NCBI RefSeq assembly: GCF_002242805.1 | Contig: NZ_MCGQ01000029.1 | Coordinates: 1-64,000 of the forward strand | Reading direction: 5' to 3' | From: Streptomyces diastatochromogenes | GTDB lineage: Bacteria > Actinomycetota > Actinomycetes > Streptomycetales > Streptomycetaceae | Length of the DNA: 64,000 nt | Part shown: piece by piece, positions 18,879-27,303 of the stretch | Layout of the letters: each line of letters begins with the position of its first letter | Position numbering within the stretch: the first letter of the stretch is position 1 | Translations under genes and position numbers: made by a program | Notes under the pieces: generated by a model | Told to the model about the DNA's origin: nothing | The model's input: only the letters and a program-made list of their open reading frames with translations | Database searches by the model: none

Positions 18879-19982
18879 TCAGCGCCGTACGACGGTGCCG
18901 AACCGGATGTCGTACGACGTCCCGGGGTGCATCGTCGCCAGCATCCGCGCCCCCTCCGCGGTCACGTCCTCCCGCTGGGCCTTCGTCAGCGTCCCGAAGG
19001 GCTCGATGACCAGGCTGTCGCCGTCCAGCTTCCACAGGCCGGCCAGGAAGCCGTCGACGAGGAGGGTGCGGTGGGCCTGGTTGCCCTGCCAGCTGCGGCC
19101 CCAGTACTCGGCGGGTATGACGCGGGTGCGGTCGGCGTGGGAGAGGAGCAGGTTGTCGAACTCGGGGAGGAAGCGGGGCGGGGCCGGGGTGCCGGGGTCG
19201 GGGCGGGGCGCGTCGGGCAGGTCGAACAGTTCGACTCCGCTCGGGTCCCGGAAGGTGAGGAGCCGCGGGCGCAGGCGTTCGAAGGTGCCCTTGAGCCGGG
19301 TGAGTCCGGCCCAGGTCTGCATGTCCTGGACGGAGGCGGGGCCGAACGCGGCGAGGTAGCGCAGGACCACGGCGTCGGAGGCGGGGGCCGGCTCGGCCGG
19401 GCGCCCCAGCCAGTGCTCGGCCGTCGTCAGGGCCACCTGTCCGCTCCGCTCCCACAGGCCGCGCGGGGTCACCTGGACCAGGGGCAGCCGGCAGCGGGCG
19501 GCGACGCCGAGGGACTGCGGGTCGGCGTCCGGCCACTCGGTGCCGAGCGCCTCGCGCAGCTGGGCCATGGTCCGCGGCTCGGCCTCGACCAGCTCCCGGG
19601 CGAGTGCGGCCAGCCGGTCGAGGTCGACCCCGGCGAGGCCCTTGCGGAAGTTCGTCAGCTCCCGGTCCCGGGCGGGCTGGACCAGCGGCCTGAGGGTCAG
19701 GCAGTCCTCGGCGGTGTGGGTGTGGATGGTGGAGCGCAGGGTGACGATCCGGACGGCCTCGCGGGCGGCCATGAGCGCGGACAGCCGCTCGGGGGCGAAG
19801 CCGTCGAGGCGGGCGGCGAGGGCGTAGTACGGGGGCCTGACGTTCTGCGCCTGGAGGCCGAGGAGGTGCCGTACGGCGTCCGCGGCGGACAGCGGGGAGC
19901 GGCGCAGCAGGAGCTGCCGGTCGAGGGTGGCGCGGTTCAGGGCCCGGGTGTCCAGGAGGGGAGCTGCGCTGCTCTTCGTCAT
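18879..19982 (-). CDS. Winged-helix DNA glycosylase-like protein (HTH_42, AlkZ/YcaQ family)
   Basis: A 367-residue winged-helix protein of the HTH_42 family. Members such as AlkZ of S. sahachiroi and YcaQ of E. coli remove bulky alkylated or cross-linked bases using a Gln-x-Gln pair. Here LLGLQAQNVRPP gives Gln44-Ala-Gln46 at the expected N-terminal position, followed by TLRSTIHTHTAEDC and three winged-helix units. The C-terminal RTVLLVDGF-type stretch (HRTLLVDGFLAGLWK) is also typical. Single gene. Role inferred: base-excision repair, possibly protection from self-made or competitor alkylators. Confidence 0.78.
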   Translation of the reverse strand: MTKSSAAPLLDTRALNRATLDRQLLLRRSPLSAADAVRHLLGLQAQNVRPPYYALAARLDGFAPERLSALMAAREAVRIVTLRSTIHTHTAEDCLTLRPLVQPARDRELTNFRKGLAGVDLDRLAALARELVEAEPRTMAQLREALGTEWPDADPQSLGVAARCRLPLVQVTPRGLWERSGQVALTTAEHWLGRPAEPAPASDAVVLRYLAAFGPASVQDMQTWAGLTRLKGTFERLRPRLLTFRDPSGVELFDLPDAPRPDPGTPAPPRFLPEFDNLLLSHADRTRVIPAEYWGRSWQGNQAHRTLLVDGFLAGLWKLDGDSLVIEPFGTLTKAQREDVTAEGARMLATMHPGTSYDIRFGTVVRR

Positions 19983-20137
19983 GCCCGCACGCTAACGCGG
20001 CTTGCGGACACCTTCTGTCCGTAACTCTCACCGAACCCTGGACCGGTTCCGGGCGCCCGGACCGGGAGACCGCGGCTATCCTGCACGTATTCCGCTTCGT
20101 GATCACGCCGTACGCAGGCTCGACGGAGAGGCAGCCG

Positions 20138-21280
20138 ATGTCCGAGCGCCCCCACGGCAGAAACGGCGGCCGCAGGTCCGTCTGGCGCCGTACCGTCACC
20201 GCGGCCCCCGCCACCGAGACTCCCGCGGCCGCCCCGGAGCCCGCCGAGCCGGCCGAGCCGGCGAGCGTCGTCCAGGCGGCGCTGTACCGGGACGGCGTCC
20301 GGGTCTCCGCCCCCGCCACGCTCGCCGAGACCTTCCGTGAGCTGCGCGACCAGCCCTCGGGCATGGCCTGGATCGGCCTCGCCCGGCCCACGGCGGACGA
20401 ACTCCTCTCCCTGGCCGCCGAGTTCGATCTGCACCCGCTCGCGGTCGAGGACGCGATGGAGGCCCACCAGCGGCCGAAGCTGGAGCGCTACGGCGACACG
20501 CTCTTCGTCGTCCTGCGGGCCGCCCGCTACCTGGACGCACCGGAGGAGGTCGACTTCGGCGAGCTGCACGTCTTCGTCGGCCCCGACTTCGTCATCACCG
20601 TCCGGCACGGCGCGGCCCCCGACCTGTCCGCGGTCCGGCGCCGCATGGAGGACTCCCCCGAGCTGCTGAAACTGGGCCCCGAGGCGGTCCTGTACGCGAT
20701 CCTCGACGCGGTGGTCGACGGCTACGCGCCGGTCGTCTCCGGCGTCCAGAACGACATCGACGAGATCGAGACGGAGGTCTTCCGCGGCGATCCCGAGGTC
20801 TCCCGCCGTATCTACGAACTCTCCCGCGAGATGGTCGAGTTCCAGCGCGCCACCCGCCCGCTGGTCGGCATGCTGCACGGTCTGATGGCGGGTTTCGCCA
20901 AGTACGAGACCGACGAGGAACTCCAGCGCTACCTCCGTGACGTCGCCGACCACGTCACCCACACCAGCGAACGCGTCGACGGCTTCCGCCAGGCCCTCAC
21001 CGAGATCCTCACCGTCAACGCGACCCTGGTCACCCAGCAGCAGAACGCGGAGATGCGGGCCCTGGCGGAGGCGGGGTTCGAGCAGAACGAGGAGGTCAAG
21101 AAGATCTCCTCGTGGGCGGCCATCCTGTTCGCGCCGACACTGGTCGGGACCATCTACGGCATGAACTTCCACGACATGCCGGAGCTGGGCTGGAACTTCG
21201 GATACCCCTTCGCGATCGGGTTGATGGGGGTCGTCTGCGTCAGCCTGTACGTCATCTTCAAGCGGCGGGACTGGCTCTAG
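20138..21280 (+). CDS. corA: CorA-type magnesium/cobalt transporter
   Basis: A 380-residue 2-TM-GxN transporter. A variable Pro/Ala N-terminal tail and a cytosolic alpha/beta domain (about 45-200) lead into a long stalk helix. Two C-terminal transmembrane helices carry the selectivity motif YGMNFHDMPEL in the loop between them (near 345) and the positive end KRRDW. GGAGAG precedes ATG 20138. Imports Mg2+ (and Co2+/Ni2+) through a pentameric channel. Single gene. Confidence 0.93.
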   Translation: MSERPHGRNGGRRSVWRRTVTAAPATETPAAAPEPAEPAEPASVVQAALYRDGVRVSAPATLAETFRELRDQPSGMAWIGLARPTADELLSLAAEFDLHPLAVEDAMEAHQRPKLERYGDTLFVVLRAARYLDAPEEVDFGELHVFVGPDFVITVRHGAAPDLSAVRRRMEDSPELLKLGPEAVLYAILDAVVDGYAPVVSGVQNDIDEIETEVFRGDPEVSRRIYELSREMVEFQRATRPLVGMLHGLMAGFAKYETDEELQRYLRDVADHVTHTSERVDGFRQALTEILTVNATLVTQQQNAEMRALAEAGFEQNEEVKKISSWAAILFAPTLVGTIYGMNFHDMPELGWNFGYPFAIGLMGVVCVSLYVIFKRRDWL

Positions 21281-21380
21281 AGCCCTCACCTCTCGCTCGG
21301 CGCGGCCCGCCATGTCACAAACGGTCCTGCTGTCTCGTCTCGGGTAGCGAACGCAGACTCTCCCGGACAGGAGCTGGACC

Positions 21381-21478
21381 GTGAACGAACCCGCCACGCG
21401 CCGCGCATCGTCAACGTCAGCAGCGCCGCCGGGTTCTTCCACGCGGACGGCCCGGTGCCCTGGCAGCCGACGCGATGA
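21381..21478 (+). pseudogene. Remnant of a short-chain dehydrogenase gene
   Basis: GTG 21381 reads VNEPATRR and then loses the frame. One base off, from 21404, the sequence reads RIVNVSSAAGFFHADG and stops at TGA 21476-21478. IVNVSSAAG is the classical SDR catalytic-serine motif. The Rossmann part is missing, so an internal deletion has fused the first codons to a piece of the middle. The stop overlaps the sigma factor start (ATGA), as if the intact gene was once co-translated with it. Fragment too short for certainty. Confidence 0.45.
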
Positions 21479-22449
21479 CTGAATTCGACGAAGGTACCGC
21501 CGAGGAGTTCGAGGAGCTGCGGCCGCTGCTGTTCTCGATCGCCTACCGGGTCCTGGGCAGCGTGAGCGAGGCCGAGGACGCGGTCCAGGAGACCTGGCTG
21601 CGCTACGAGACCTCCCCGGCGCGCCCCGCGAACGCCAAGGCCTTCCTCTCGGCCGTGGTGACCCGGATCTCGATCGACGTGCTGCGCTCGGCCCGGGTCA
21701 GACGCGAGGAGTACGTCGGCCCGTGGTTCCCCGAGCCCCTGCTGGCCGACCCCTACCAGGACCCGGAGCGCTCGGCGGAACTGGCCGACTCCCTGTCGAT
21801 GGCCGCCCTGTTGCTGCTCGAACGGCTCACCCCGCTGGAGCGCGCGGTCTTCGTGCTGCGGGAGGTGTTCGCCTTCGGCTTCCCCGAGGTCGCGTCGGCC
21901 GTCGGGCGATCGGAGGCGGCGTGCCGCCAGCTCGCGGTGCGGGCGCGCCGGCACATGGACGCGGGCCGGCCCCGCTTCGAGGCCGACCGGCGCGAGCGCG
22001 AGCAACTCGCCCGGCGGTTCCTCGACGCCTTCCGGGAAGGGGACGTCGACGCGCTGCGGGAACTGCTGGCCGCCGACGCGTCCCTGGTCGGCGACAGCGG
22101 CGGCAAGGCCCCGCAGTGGAGGCCCGCCTTCCACGGTGCCGGGAACGTGTCCCAGGTGCTCGCAGCGCTCCTGCTGTCGTACGTCCGGGTCGGCTGCGCC
22201 ATGGAGCCGCACGAGGTGAACGGACAGCCCGGCGCGATCTTCCGCGACCGCGAGGGCAGGGTCCTCAACACCTGGGCGCTCGACATCCTCGACGGGCGGA
22301 TCCACACGATCCGCTCGGTGCTCAACCCCGACAAGCTCGGGCACGTGGGTCCCGTGGCGGACATCTGGGCGATCCTCCGCGAGGCCGACCAGGGACCACG
22401 CAACCACACCCTGAGCACACCAGAACCCGAACAGGAGAACCGGACATGA
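21475..22449 (+). CDS. ECF41-type RNA polymerase sigma factor with SnoaL-like C-terminus
   Basis: A 324-residue sigma-70-family factor. Region 2 (LLFSIAYRVLGSVSEAEDAVQETWLRY) and region 4 (LTPLERAVFVLREVFAFGFPEVASAVGRSEAACRQL) are clear, each given as motif cores. They are followed by a SnoaL-like C-terminal domain with a DSGGK linker and NPDKL near the end, both characteristic of ECF41 (usual linker DGGGK). In this group the C-terminal domain modulates activity in place of an anti-sigma factor. Neighbours are normally small oxidoreductases. Here they are an SDR remnant and an FMN reductase overlapping by ATGA. Confidence 0.9.
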   Translation: MTEFDEGTAEEFEELRPLLFSIAYRVLGSVSEAEDAVQETWLRYETSPARPANAKAFLSAVVTRISIDVLRSARVRREEYVGPWFPEPLLADPYQDPERSAELADSLSMAALLLLERLTPLERAVFVLREVFAFGFPEVASAVGRSEAACRQLAVRARRHMDAGRPRFEADRREREQLARRFLDAFREGDVDALRELLAADASLVGDSGGKAPQWRPAFHGAGNVSQVLAALLLSYVRVGCAMEPHEVNGQPGAIFRDREGRVLNTWALDILDGRIHTIRSVLNPDKLGHVGPVADIWAILREADQGPRNHTLSTPEPEQENRT

Positions 22450-23027
22450 TCAGGATCGGCGTCATCATCGGCAGCACCCGCCCCGGCCGCAACGGCGAGC
22501 AGGTGGCCCGATGGGTACGGGACGTGGCGGCCGAACACGTCGGCGACGCCGCGGACTTCGAGCTGGTGGACCTGAAGGACCACGCGCTGCCGCTGCTCGA
22601 CGAGGCCGTCCCGGCGCGCATGGCTCCGGGGCGGCACCCGCACACCCGGCGCTGGGCCGAGCGCATCGGCGCGTGCGACGCCTACATAGTCGTCACCCCC
22701 GAGTACAACACCGCCCCGCCCGCCGCCCTGACCAACGCCATCGACTACCTCTACGAGGAGTGGGGCGGCAAGCCGGTCGGCTATGTCGGGTACGGCATCT
22801 TCGGCGCGGTGATGGCGGTGCAGAAGCTGCGCGCGCAGGCGGGGCCGCTGCGGATGGCGGACATCGGGCCGCAGGTGGCGCTGTCGCTGCGCGAGGACTT
22901 CGTGGACTTCGCCGACTTCAAGCCGCAGGAGCCGCACGGGGCGGAGGTGCGCGGGCTTGTCGACGAGCTGCTGGCCTGGGCGCGGGCGCTCGCCCCGCTG
23001 CGCGCGGCTTCCCCGGCCGCCGTCTGA
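22446..23027 (+). CDS. NADPH-dependent FMN reductase
   Basis: A 193-residue flavodoxin-like reductase. The phosphate loop GSTRPGRNGEQVA (10-22) and the flavin loop TPEYNTAPPAALTNAIDYL (about 83-101) match the NADPH-dependent FMN reductase/chromate reductase family. It overlaps the sigma factor by ATGA (22446-22449), so it is co-translated with it and is the likely target or partner oxidoreductase of the ECF41 unit. Confidence 0.88.
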   Translation: MIRIGVIIGSTRPGRNGEQVARWVRDVAAEHVGDAADFELVDLKDHALPLLDEAVPARMAPGRHPHTRRWAERIGACDAYIVVTPEYNTAPPAALTNAIDYLYEEWGGKPVGYVGYGIFGAVMAVQKLRAQAGPLRMADIGPQVALSLREDFVDFADFKPQEPHGAEVRGLVDELLAWARALAPLRAASPAAV

Positions 23028-23048
23028 CGGCCTGCGGGCGGCCGCACG

Positions 23049-23966
23049 TCAGTGGTTCTCGAGGGGCGACAGCTCGGTCGTGAACGCCTCGACGAAGGCG
23101 CGGCGGGAGGTCACCGGGCCCGCCGGGCGCACCACGAACTTCGACAGGCCGGCGTCGGTGTACCGGCGCAGCTGGTCGCGGGCGTCCGCCCAGCCCCAGC
23201 ACAGCAGGGTGCGCGGGTCGGCCACGTCGGGGCGGTCCTGGCGCAGCCGGGCCAGCAGGGCGTCCACGGCGTGCTCGTCGGCGTCGTCCTGGACGATCGT
23301 CAGGTAGGTGCCGTAGTGGTCCTCGTCGATCGTCCGGGACGCGCGGTCGGCGGCGCGGACGATCCGGGTCCGGCAGACCTCGGCCTCGGCCGGGGTGATG
23401 GTGCTACCGAGCCAGCCGTCGCCGAGCCGTCCGACCCGGTCCAGCGCGGCCGGCACCCGGCCGCTGAGCCACAGGTCCAGGGGCCGGGTGGGCAGCGGGG
23501 CGACCGATGCCTCGTCCAGGTGGAAGAACCGGCCGTGGTGGGTGACGACCGGCTCGGTCAGCAGGGCCCGCACCACGCCCAGTGCCTCCTCGAACACGTC
23601 GGCGCGCCGCCCGTCCGGCACGGGGAACACCGTACGGTCGGCGGGCCGGGCGGGGCGGACGCCGAAGACGGGCAGCACGCGGCGCGGGGCGAGCGCGGCC
23701 AGGCTCGCGAGCTGCGCCGCGAGCACCGCGGGGTTGCGGCCGGGCAGGACCACCACGCTCATGCCCAGTTTCAGCCGCTCGGTGCGGCCCGCCGCGTAGG
23801 CGACGGCGACCAGCGGATCGACCACGCCCGGCGCCGAGACCAGGTCCGAGAACCACACGGAGTCGACCCCGTGCGTCTCCAACTCGGCCACCAGACGGGC
23901 CAGATCGGGATCGCCGGGCGGTGTACCGCGCTCGGGCACGTTCCCCACGCCGATGCGAATCTTCAT
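23049..23966 (-). CDS. LLM-class flavin/F420-dependent oxidoreductase
   Basis: A 305-residue luciferase-like TIM-barrel protein (MKIRIGVGNVPERG; VDSVWFSDLV; LKLGMSVVVLPGRNP; RPLDLWLSGRVPAALDRVGRLGDGWLG, as cores). F420 or FMN cofactor use is inferred from the family. It lies 31 bases downstream of the last biosynthetic-cluster gene on the same strand. It may therefore be transcribed with the cluster, or be an ordinary chromosomal gene at its border. Confidence 0.82.
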   Translation of the reverse strand: MKIRIGVGNVPERGTPPGDPDLARLVAELETHGVDSVWFSDLVSAPGVVDPLVAVAYAAGRTERLKLGMSVVVLPGRNPAVLAAQLASLAALAPRRVLPVFGVRPARPADRTVFPVPDGRRADVFEEALGVVRALLTEPVVTHHGRFFHLDEASVAPLPTRPLDLWLSGRVPAALDRVGRLGDGWLGSTITPAEAEVCRTRIVRAADRASRTIDEDHYGTYLTIVQDDADEHAVDALLARLRQDRPDVADPRTLLCWGWADARDQLRRYTDAGLSKFVVRPAGPVTSRRAFVEAFTTELSPLENH

Positions 23967-23997
23967 ACCGGTATCAGATCGCCTTCCCGGCCGGCCG

Positions 23998-24807
23998 TCA
24001 CTTCTGCGCGGCGGTGTCGGCGCGCCGGAGCAGCCTGCCGAGCGTGGTGGCCGTCGACAGGAGGGTGCCGTCGGCGGTCCGGTGGGTTCCCTCGGCCAGC
24101 GCGATGCCGTCGGTGATGGTCGCCTCCGTGGTGAGGCGGCGCCACGCCTGGATGGGGACGTGCCGCGTCCAGCGGACGCCCAGATCCAGGGTGATCGGCT
24201 GGACGGTCCCGACTCCCTCGCTGCGGAACACGCACTCCAGCAGGAAGCTGTCGAAGAGCAGCAGGTCGACGGCCGCCCCGTGCGTCGCTTCGCCGATGAG
24301 GTCCGGGCGGCCCCTGACCCAGACCTCGCACCGGGGGACGCCGTCCCCCAGCCCGGCCGGGGTGAGCGGGTAGTCGATGGCCCGGACCTCGAGGTTCTTG
24401 AAGAAGGCGACCTCGTCCTCCAGCCAGGTCACCGGGGCGGCCGATGCCGGGGGTTCCGCGCCGGTGACGGTCTCGTCGGTCGGCACCAGCCGGCTGTCGA
24501 GCAGCCAGGCCTGGGCGGTGAAGACCAGTTCGTCTCCCTGGATCAGGTCGACGCGGACCAACTCGGTGCTCCGGCCCTTCCGGACGGTCTCGACGCGGCC
24601 CTCGATGGGGCCGGGCGACGCCGCCCGCGGATAGGAGCCCTGGATTCCGCCCAGGACGAGATGCGGTGCGAACGCCCGGGCGACCTCGCTCGCGAACGCC
24701 GCCACGCAGCCGCCGAAGACGCGGCCCGCGAACATCCATTCCTCGCCGACCGTCCCTCGGAAGCCCGAGCTGGACGGCGTGACGGCGAAGGCAGTCTCAA
24801 ACGACAA
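23998..24807 (-). CDS. TesB-like double-hotdog acyl-CoA/ACP thioesterase family protein
   Basis: A 269-residue double-hotdog protein. The N-terminal repeat carries FGGCVAAFASEVARAF, the C-terminal repeat DLLLFDSFLLECVF and DLGVRWTRHVPIQAW. The fold is shared by TesB thioesterases and by some dehydratases. As the last gene of the cluster it could release the finished acyl chain or act as the otherwise missing dehydratase. Overlaps the upstream KS-like gene by 11 bases. Confidence 0.75.
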   Translation of the reverse strand: MSFETAFAVTPSSSGFRGTVGEEWMFAGRVFGGCVAAFASEVARAFAPHLVLGGIQGSYPRAASPGPIEGRVETVRKGRSTELVRVDLIQGDELVFTAQAWLLDSRLVPTDETVTGAEPPASAAPVTWLEDEVAFFKNLEVRAIDYPLTPAGLGDGVPRCEVWVRGRPDLIGEATHGAAVDLLLFDSFLLECVFRSEGVGTVQPITLDLGVRWTRHVPIQAWRRLTTEATITDGIALAEGTHRTADGTLLSTATTLGRLLRRADTAAQK

Positions 24808-25777
24808 CGGTTTCTCCCTTGACTCGGAGGACAGCGGCGGCCGCGATGCCCTGGGGTTCGGCCGAGGTCAGCAGCGCGAACCGCTCGGCCGGCCCGGAGG
24901 CGGCGGCGTGGCTCAGGACGGCGGCCAGTTGGAAGGGGCCCGACGCGGCATGGACCTGGCCCAGGGACTCCGTCAGGGGCGGCAGCACCGTCGCCTCGGG
25001 GCAGACCGTGGCCAGCGCCTTGGACTCCGCGTCATCCGACGTTCCCGAGCCGACGGCGGCCCACACCCGGTCGGGCGAGGTACGGGTCAGCACCCGGTCC
25101 GCGGCCTTGAGCACCGCCGTACCGAGGTCGCCGTCCACGGCCACCACCGACGCGACGGCGAGCACCTCGGCCAGGCCGTCGGAGGCACTGCGCTCCAGAC
25201 GGACCAGGGCGCAGCCCTCCGCCAGGGGTGCGGTGCCGTCACCGACCCACGTCCGCGCTTCGGTCAACTCCTCGGCGGCGCCCGCGAGGAGGGTGTCCGC
25301 GCGGCCCGTCAGCAGCAGGCGCCGGCAGTAGCCGAGGGCCGACAGCCCGGTGGAGCGGCCCCCGGCGAGGGTGGCGTTGGGTCCCCTGAGGCCGTGCCAG
25401 AGCGCGGTCTGGCTCGCGACACTGTTCATGGCCGCGTTCTGGATGACCGTCGGCTGGATGTGGTACGGCTTCCCGCGCTGCAGCGAGGCCCGGTTGACGT
25501 CCAGGATGTTCTGCGCGCTGCCGTTGGTCGTCCCGAGCACGAGTCCGGTACGGGCGCGGTCGTCGTCCTCGGTGAGCAGCCGGGCGGCGGTCGCCACGGA
25601 CAGGGCGGTGGCGCGGCTCATGGCCCGGGTGCCCTGCTGCCCGAGGAACTCCCGCGGTTCGAAGTCCGGCACCGGCCGGGGCCCGTCGGGAAGGGGACGG
25701 CCGGACACGGTGCCCTGTGCGAAGTCCTGGTCGTCGGTGCCGTACGGGGACAGGGCCGACCAAGCGGTAATGATCAT
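24797..25777 (-). CDS. Ketosynthase-like chain-length-factor subunit (pair 1)
   Basis: A 326-residue thiolase-fold protein related to beta-ketoacyl synthases but without the catalytic set. Aligned to its partner, the active-site Cys is Arg141 (GGRSTGLSALG), the HGTGT motif is GSGTSDDAES and the second His is Gln (LGQVHAASG). This matches chain-length factors that pair with an active KS in type II polyketide systems. The start at 25777 overlaps the KS stop by ATGA, giving 1:1 synthesis of the presumed heterodimer. Confidence 0.82.
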   Translation of the reverse strand: MIITAWSALSPYGTDDQDFAQGTVSGRPLPDGPRPVPDFEPREFLGQQGTRAMSRATALSVATAARLLTEDDDRARTGLVLGTTNGSAQNILDVNRASLQRGKPYHIQPTVIQNAAMNSVASQTALWHGLRGPNATLAGGRSTGLSALGYCRRLLLTGRADTLLAGAAEELTEARTWVGDGTAPLAEGCALVRLERSASDGLAEVLAVASVVAVDGDLGTAVLKAADRVLTRTSPDRVWAAVGSGTSDDAESKALATVCPEATVLPPLTESLGQVHAASGPFQLAAVLSHAAASGPAERFALLTSAEPQGIAAAAVLRVKGETVVV

Positions 25778-27000
25778 CGGGATTCCTCGTAACGGCCCAG
25801 CAGGACGATGGCGTTGTTGCCGCCGAAGGCGAAGCCGTTGTTCTGCACGATCCGCACGTCGGCGGGGACCGACCGGTTGGGGACGCAGTCGATGCCGAGT
25901 TCCGGGTCCGGCGTCCGGTGGTTGACCGTCGGCGGCAGGAAACCCTCGGTGATCGCGATCGACGAGGCGATCGCGCCGAGCGCGGCGGAGGCGCCCATCG
26001 TGTGACCGAGCATCGACTTCAGCGAGATGACGGGGGGCGTCCGGTCGCCGTAGACGGACTTGATCGCGCGGACCTCCGTCACGTCGTTGGACTTGGTGCC
26101 GGTTCCGTGTGCCGAGATCAGGTCCACGTCCTCGGGCCGCACGCCGGCGTCGCGCAGGGCCGACTCCATGCACCGCTGGATGCTCTTCTCCTCGGGTGCG
26201 AACGCGTGGTGGGCGTCGCAGTTCAGCCCGTAGCCGAGGACCTCCGCGTGGATGGTCGCTCCCCGCGCCCGTGCCGAGGTCAGGCTCTCCAGGAGCAGGA
26301 TCCCCGCTCCCTCGCCGCTGAGGATGCCCTTGCGGTCGGCGTCGAACGGGCGGCACCGGTCGGGGGACATGATGCCCAGCCGGTAGAACGAGGCGAACGA
26401 CCGCCGGCAGACGGCGTCGACGCCGCCGACCAGGGCGTAGTCGGCGTCGCCGAGCCGGATGGCGTCCAGCCCGTCCCCGATCGCGTAGTTGCCCGCCGAG
26501 CAGGCGGTCGGGAAGGTCATCGGGGTGACGTCCTCGAGCCCGAACTCCCAGGCGATGGAGGCGGCCAGCCGGTGGGTCCCGGCGCGCTCGACGAGCGCCG
26601 GGTCCACCGCCTCGGCTCCCCGCGCGACCGTGTCGGCGGCCAGCGCGTCGAGATCCTGCGCCTCGCCGTCGGCGGTGCCGACCGAGATGTGACCCGGACG
26701 GTCCCGCAGCTCCTCAGCGGCGAGTCCGGCCTCGGCCAGGGCCATCCGGGTCGCGGCCACGGCGAAGGCGCTCGCCCGGCCGAGCTGGTCCACCGGGGTC
26801 CGGGTGATCCAGTCGGCCGGATCGAACCCGGTGACCTCGGATCCGTTGGCGTAGGCGAATCCCGTGGTGTCGAACGCGGTGAGGGGCGCGACCTCGTTGC
26901 GGCCGGCCCGCAGCCCCTCGGTGAACTCCGCCACGCCGAAGCCGATGCTCGACACCACGCCACGGCCCGTGAGGACGACCCGCTCCGGCGTACCGGTCAT
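25774..27000 (-). CDS. Beta-ketoacyl-ACP synthase II-type ketosynthase (pair 1)
   Basis: A 408-residue KAS II-type condensing enzyme with an intact Cys-His-His set: Cys167 (TACSAGNY), His298 (HGTGTKSND), His333 (LGHTMGAS), and the C-terminal FGGNNA. It extends an acyl carrier protein-bound chain with a malonyl unit. ATGA overlaps join it to the carrier protein upstream and the CLF-like subunit downstream, the standard ACP-KS-CLF order of a type II module. Confidence 0.92.
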   Translation of the reverse strand: MTGTPERVVLTGRGVVSSIGFGVAEFTEGLRAGRNEVAPLTAFDTTGFAYANGSEVTGFDPADWITRTPVDQLGRASAFAVAATRMALAEAGLAAEELRDRPGHISVGTADGEAQDLDALAADTVARGAEAVDPALVERAGTHRLAASIAWEFGLEDVTPMTFPTACSAGNYAIGDGLDAIRLGDADYALVGGVDAVCRRSFASFYRLGIMSPDRCRPFDADRKGILSGEGAGILLLESLTSARARGATIHAEVLGYGLNCDAHHAFAPEEKSIQRCMESALRDAGVRPEDVDLISAHGTGTKSNDVTEVRAIKSVYGDRTPPVISLKSMLGHTMGASAALGAIASSIAITEGFLPPTVNHRTPDPELGIDCVPNRSVPADVRIVQNNGFAFGGNNAIVLLGRYEESR

Positions 27001-27239
27001 GCCTCGGCCAGCACGTCGTAGATGCCGGCCAGGCTCACCATGCGCGGGGCCTCGGCCTGGTCGATGCTGACGTCGAGCGTGTCCTCGAGGGCCGTCAGGA
27101 TCTCTATGACCGCCAGCGAGTCGGCGCCGAACTCCTCGGTGTACACGGTCGTTTCCGTCAGTTCGGCGGGCTCGACCTCCAGGATGTCGCAGACGATCTT
27201 CTTCACGCGTTCCCGAATGTCGTCGGTGATCTCTGCCAT
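26997..27239 (-). CDS. Acyl carrier protein 1
   Basis: An 80-residue ACP. Ser41 in EEFGADSLAVIEI is the phosphopantetheine site, and length and acidic character are those of FAS/PKS ACPs. Overlaps the KS start by ATGA. It is the natural carrier for the KS/CLF pair 1, FabG and FabI encoded beside it. GGAG lies upstream of the ATG. Confidence 0.92.
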   Translation of the reverse strand: MAEITDDIRERVKKIVCDILEVEPAELTETTVYTEEFGADSLAVIEILTALEDTLDVSIDQAEAPRMVSLAGIYDVLAEA

Positions 27240-27303
27240 GTCGATCTCCTTGTCCGTAGAAAGTTGTCGTGGGGCTCTGTAGAGCACGGGGCGTGACGGT
27301 CGG

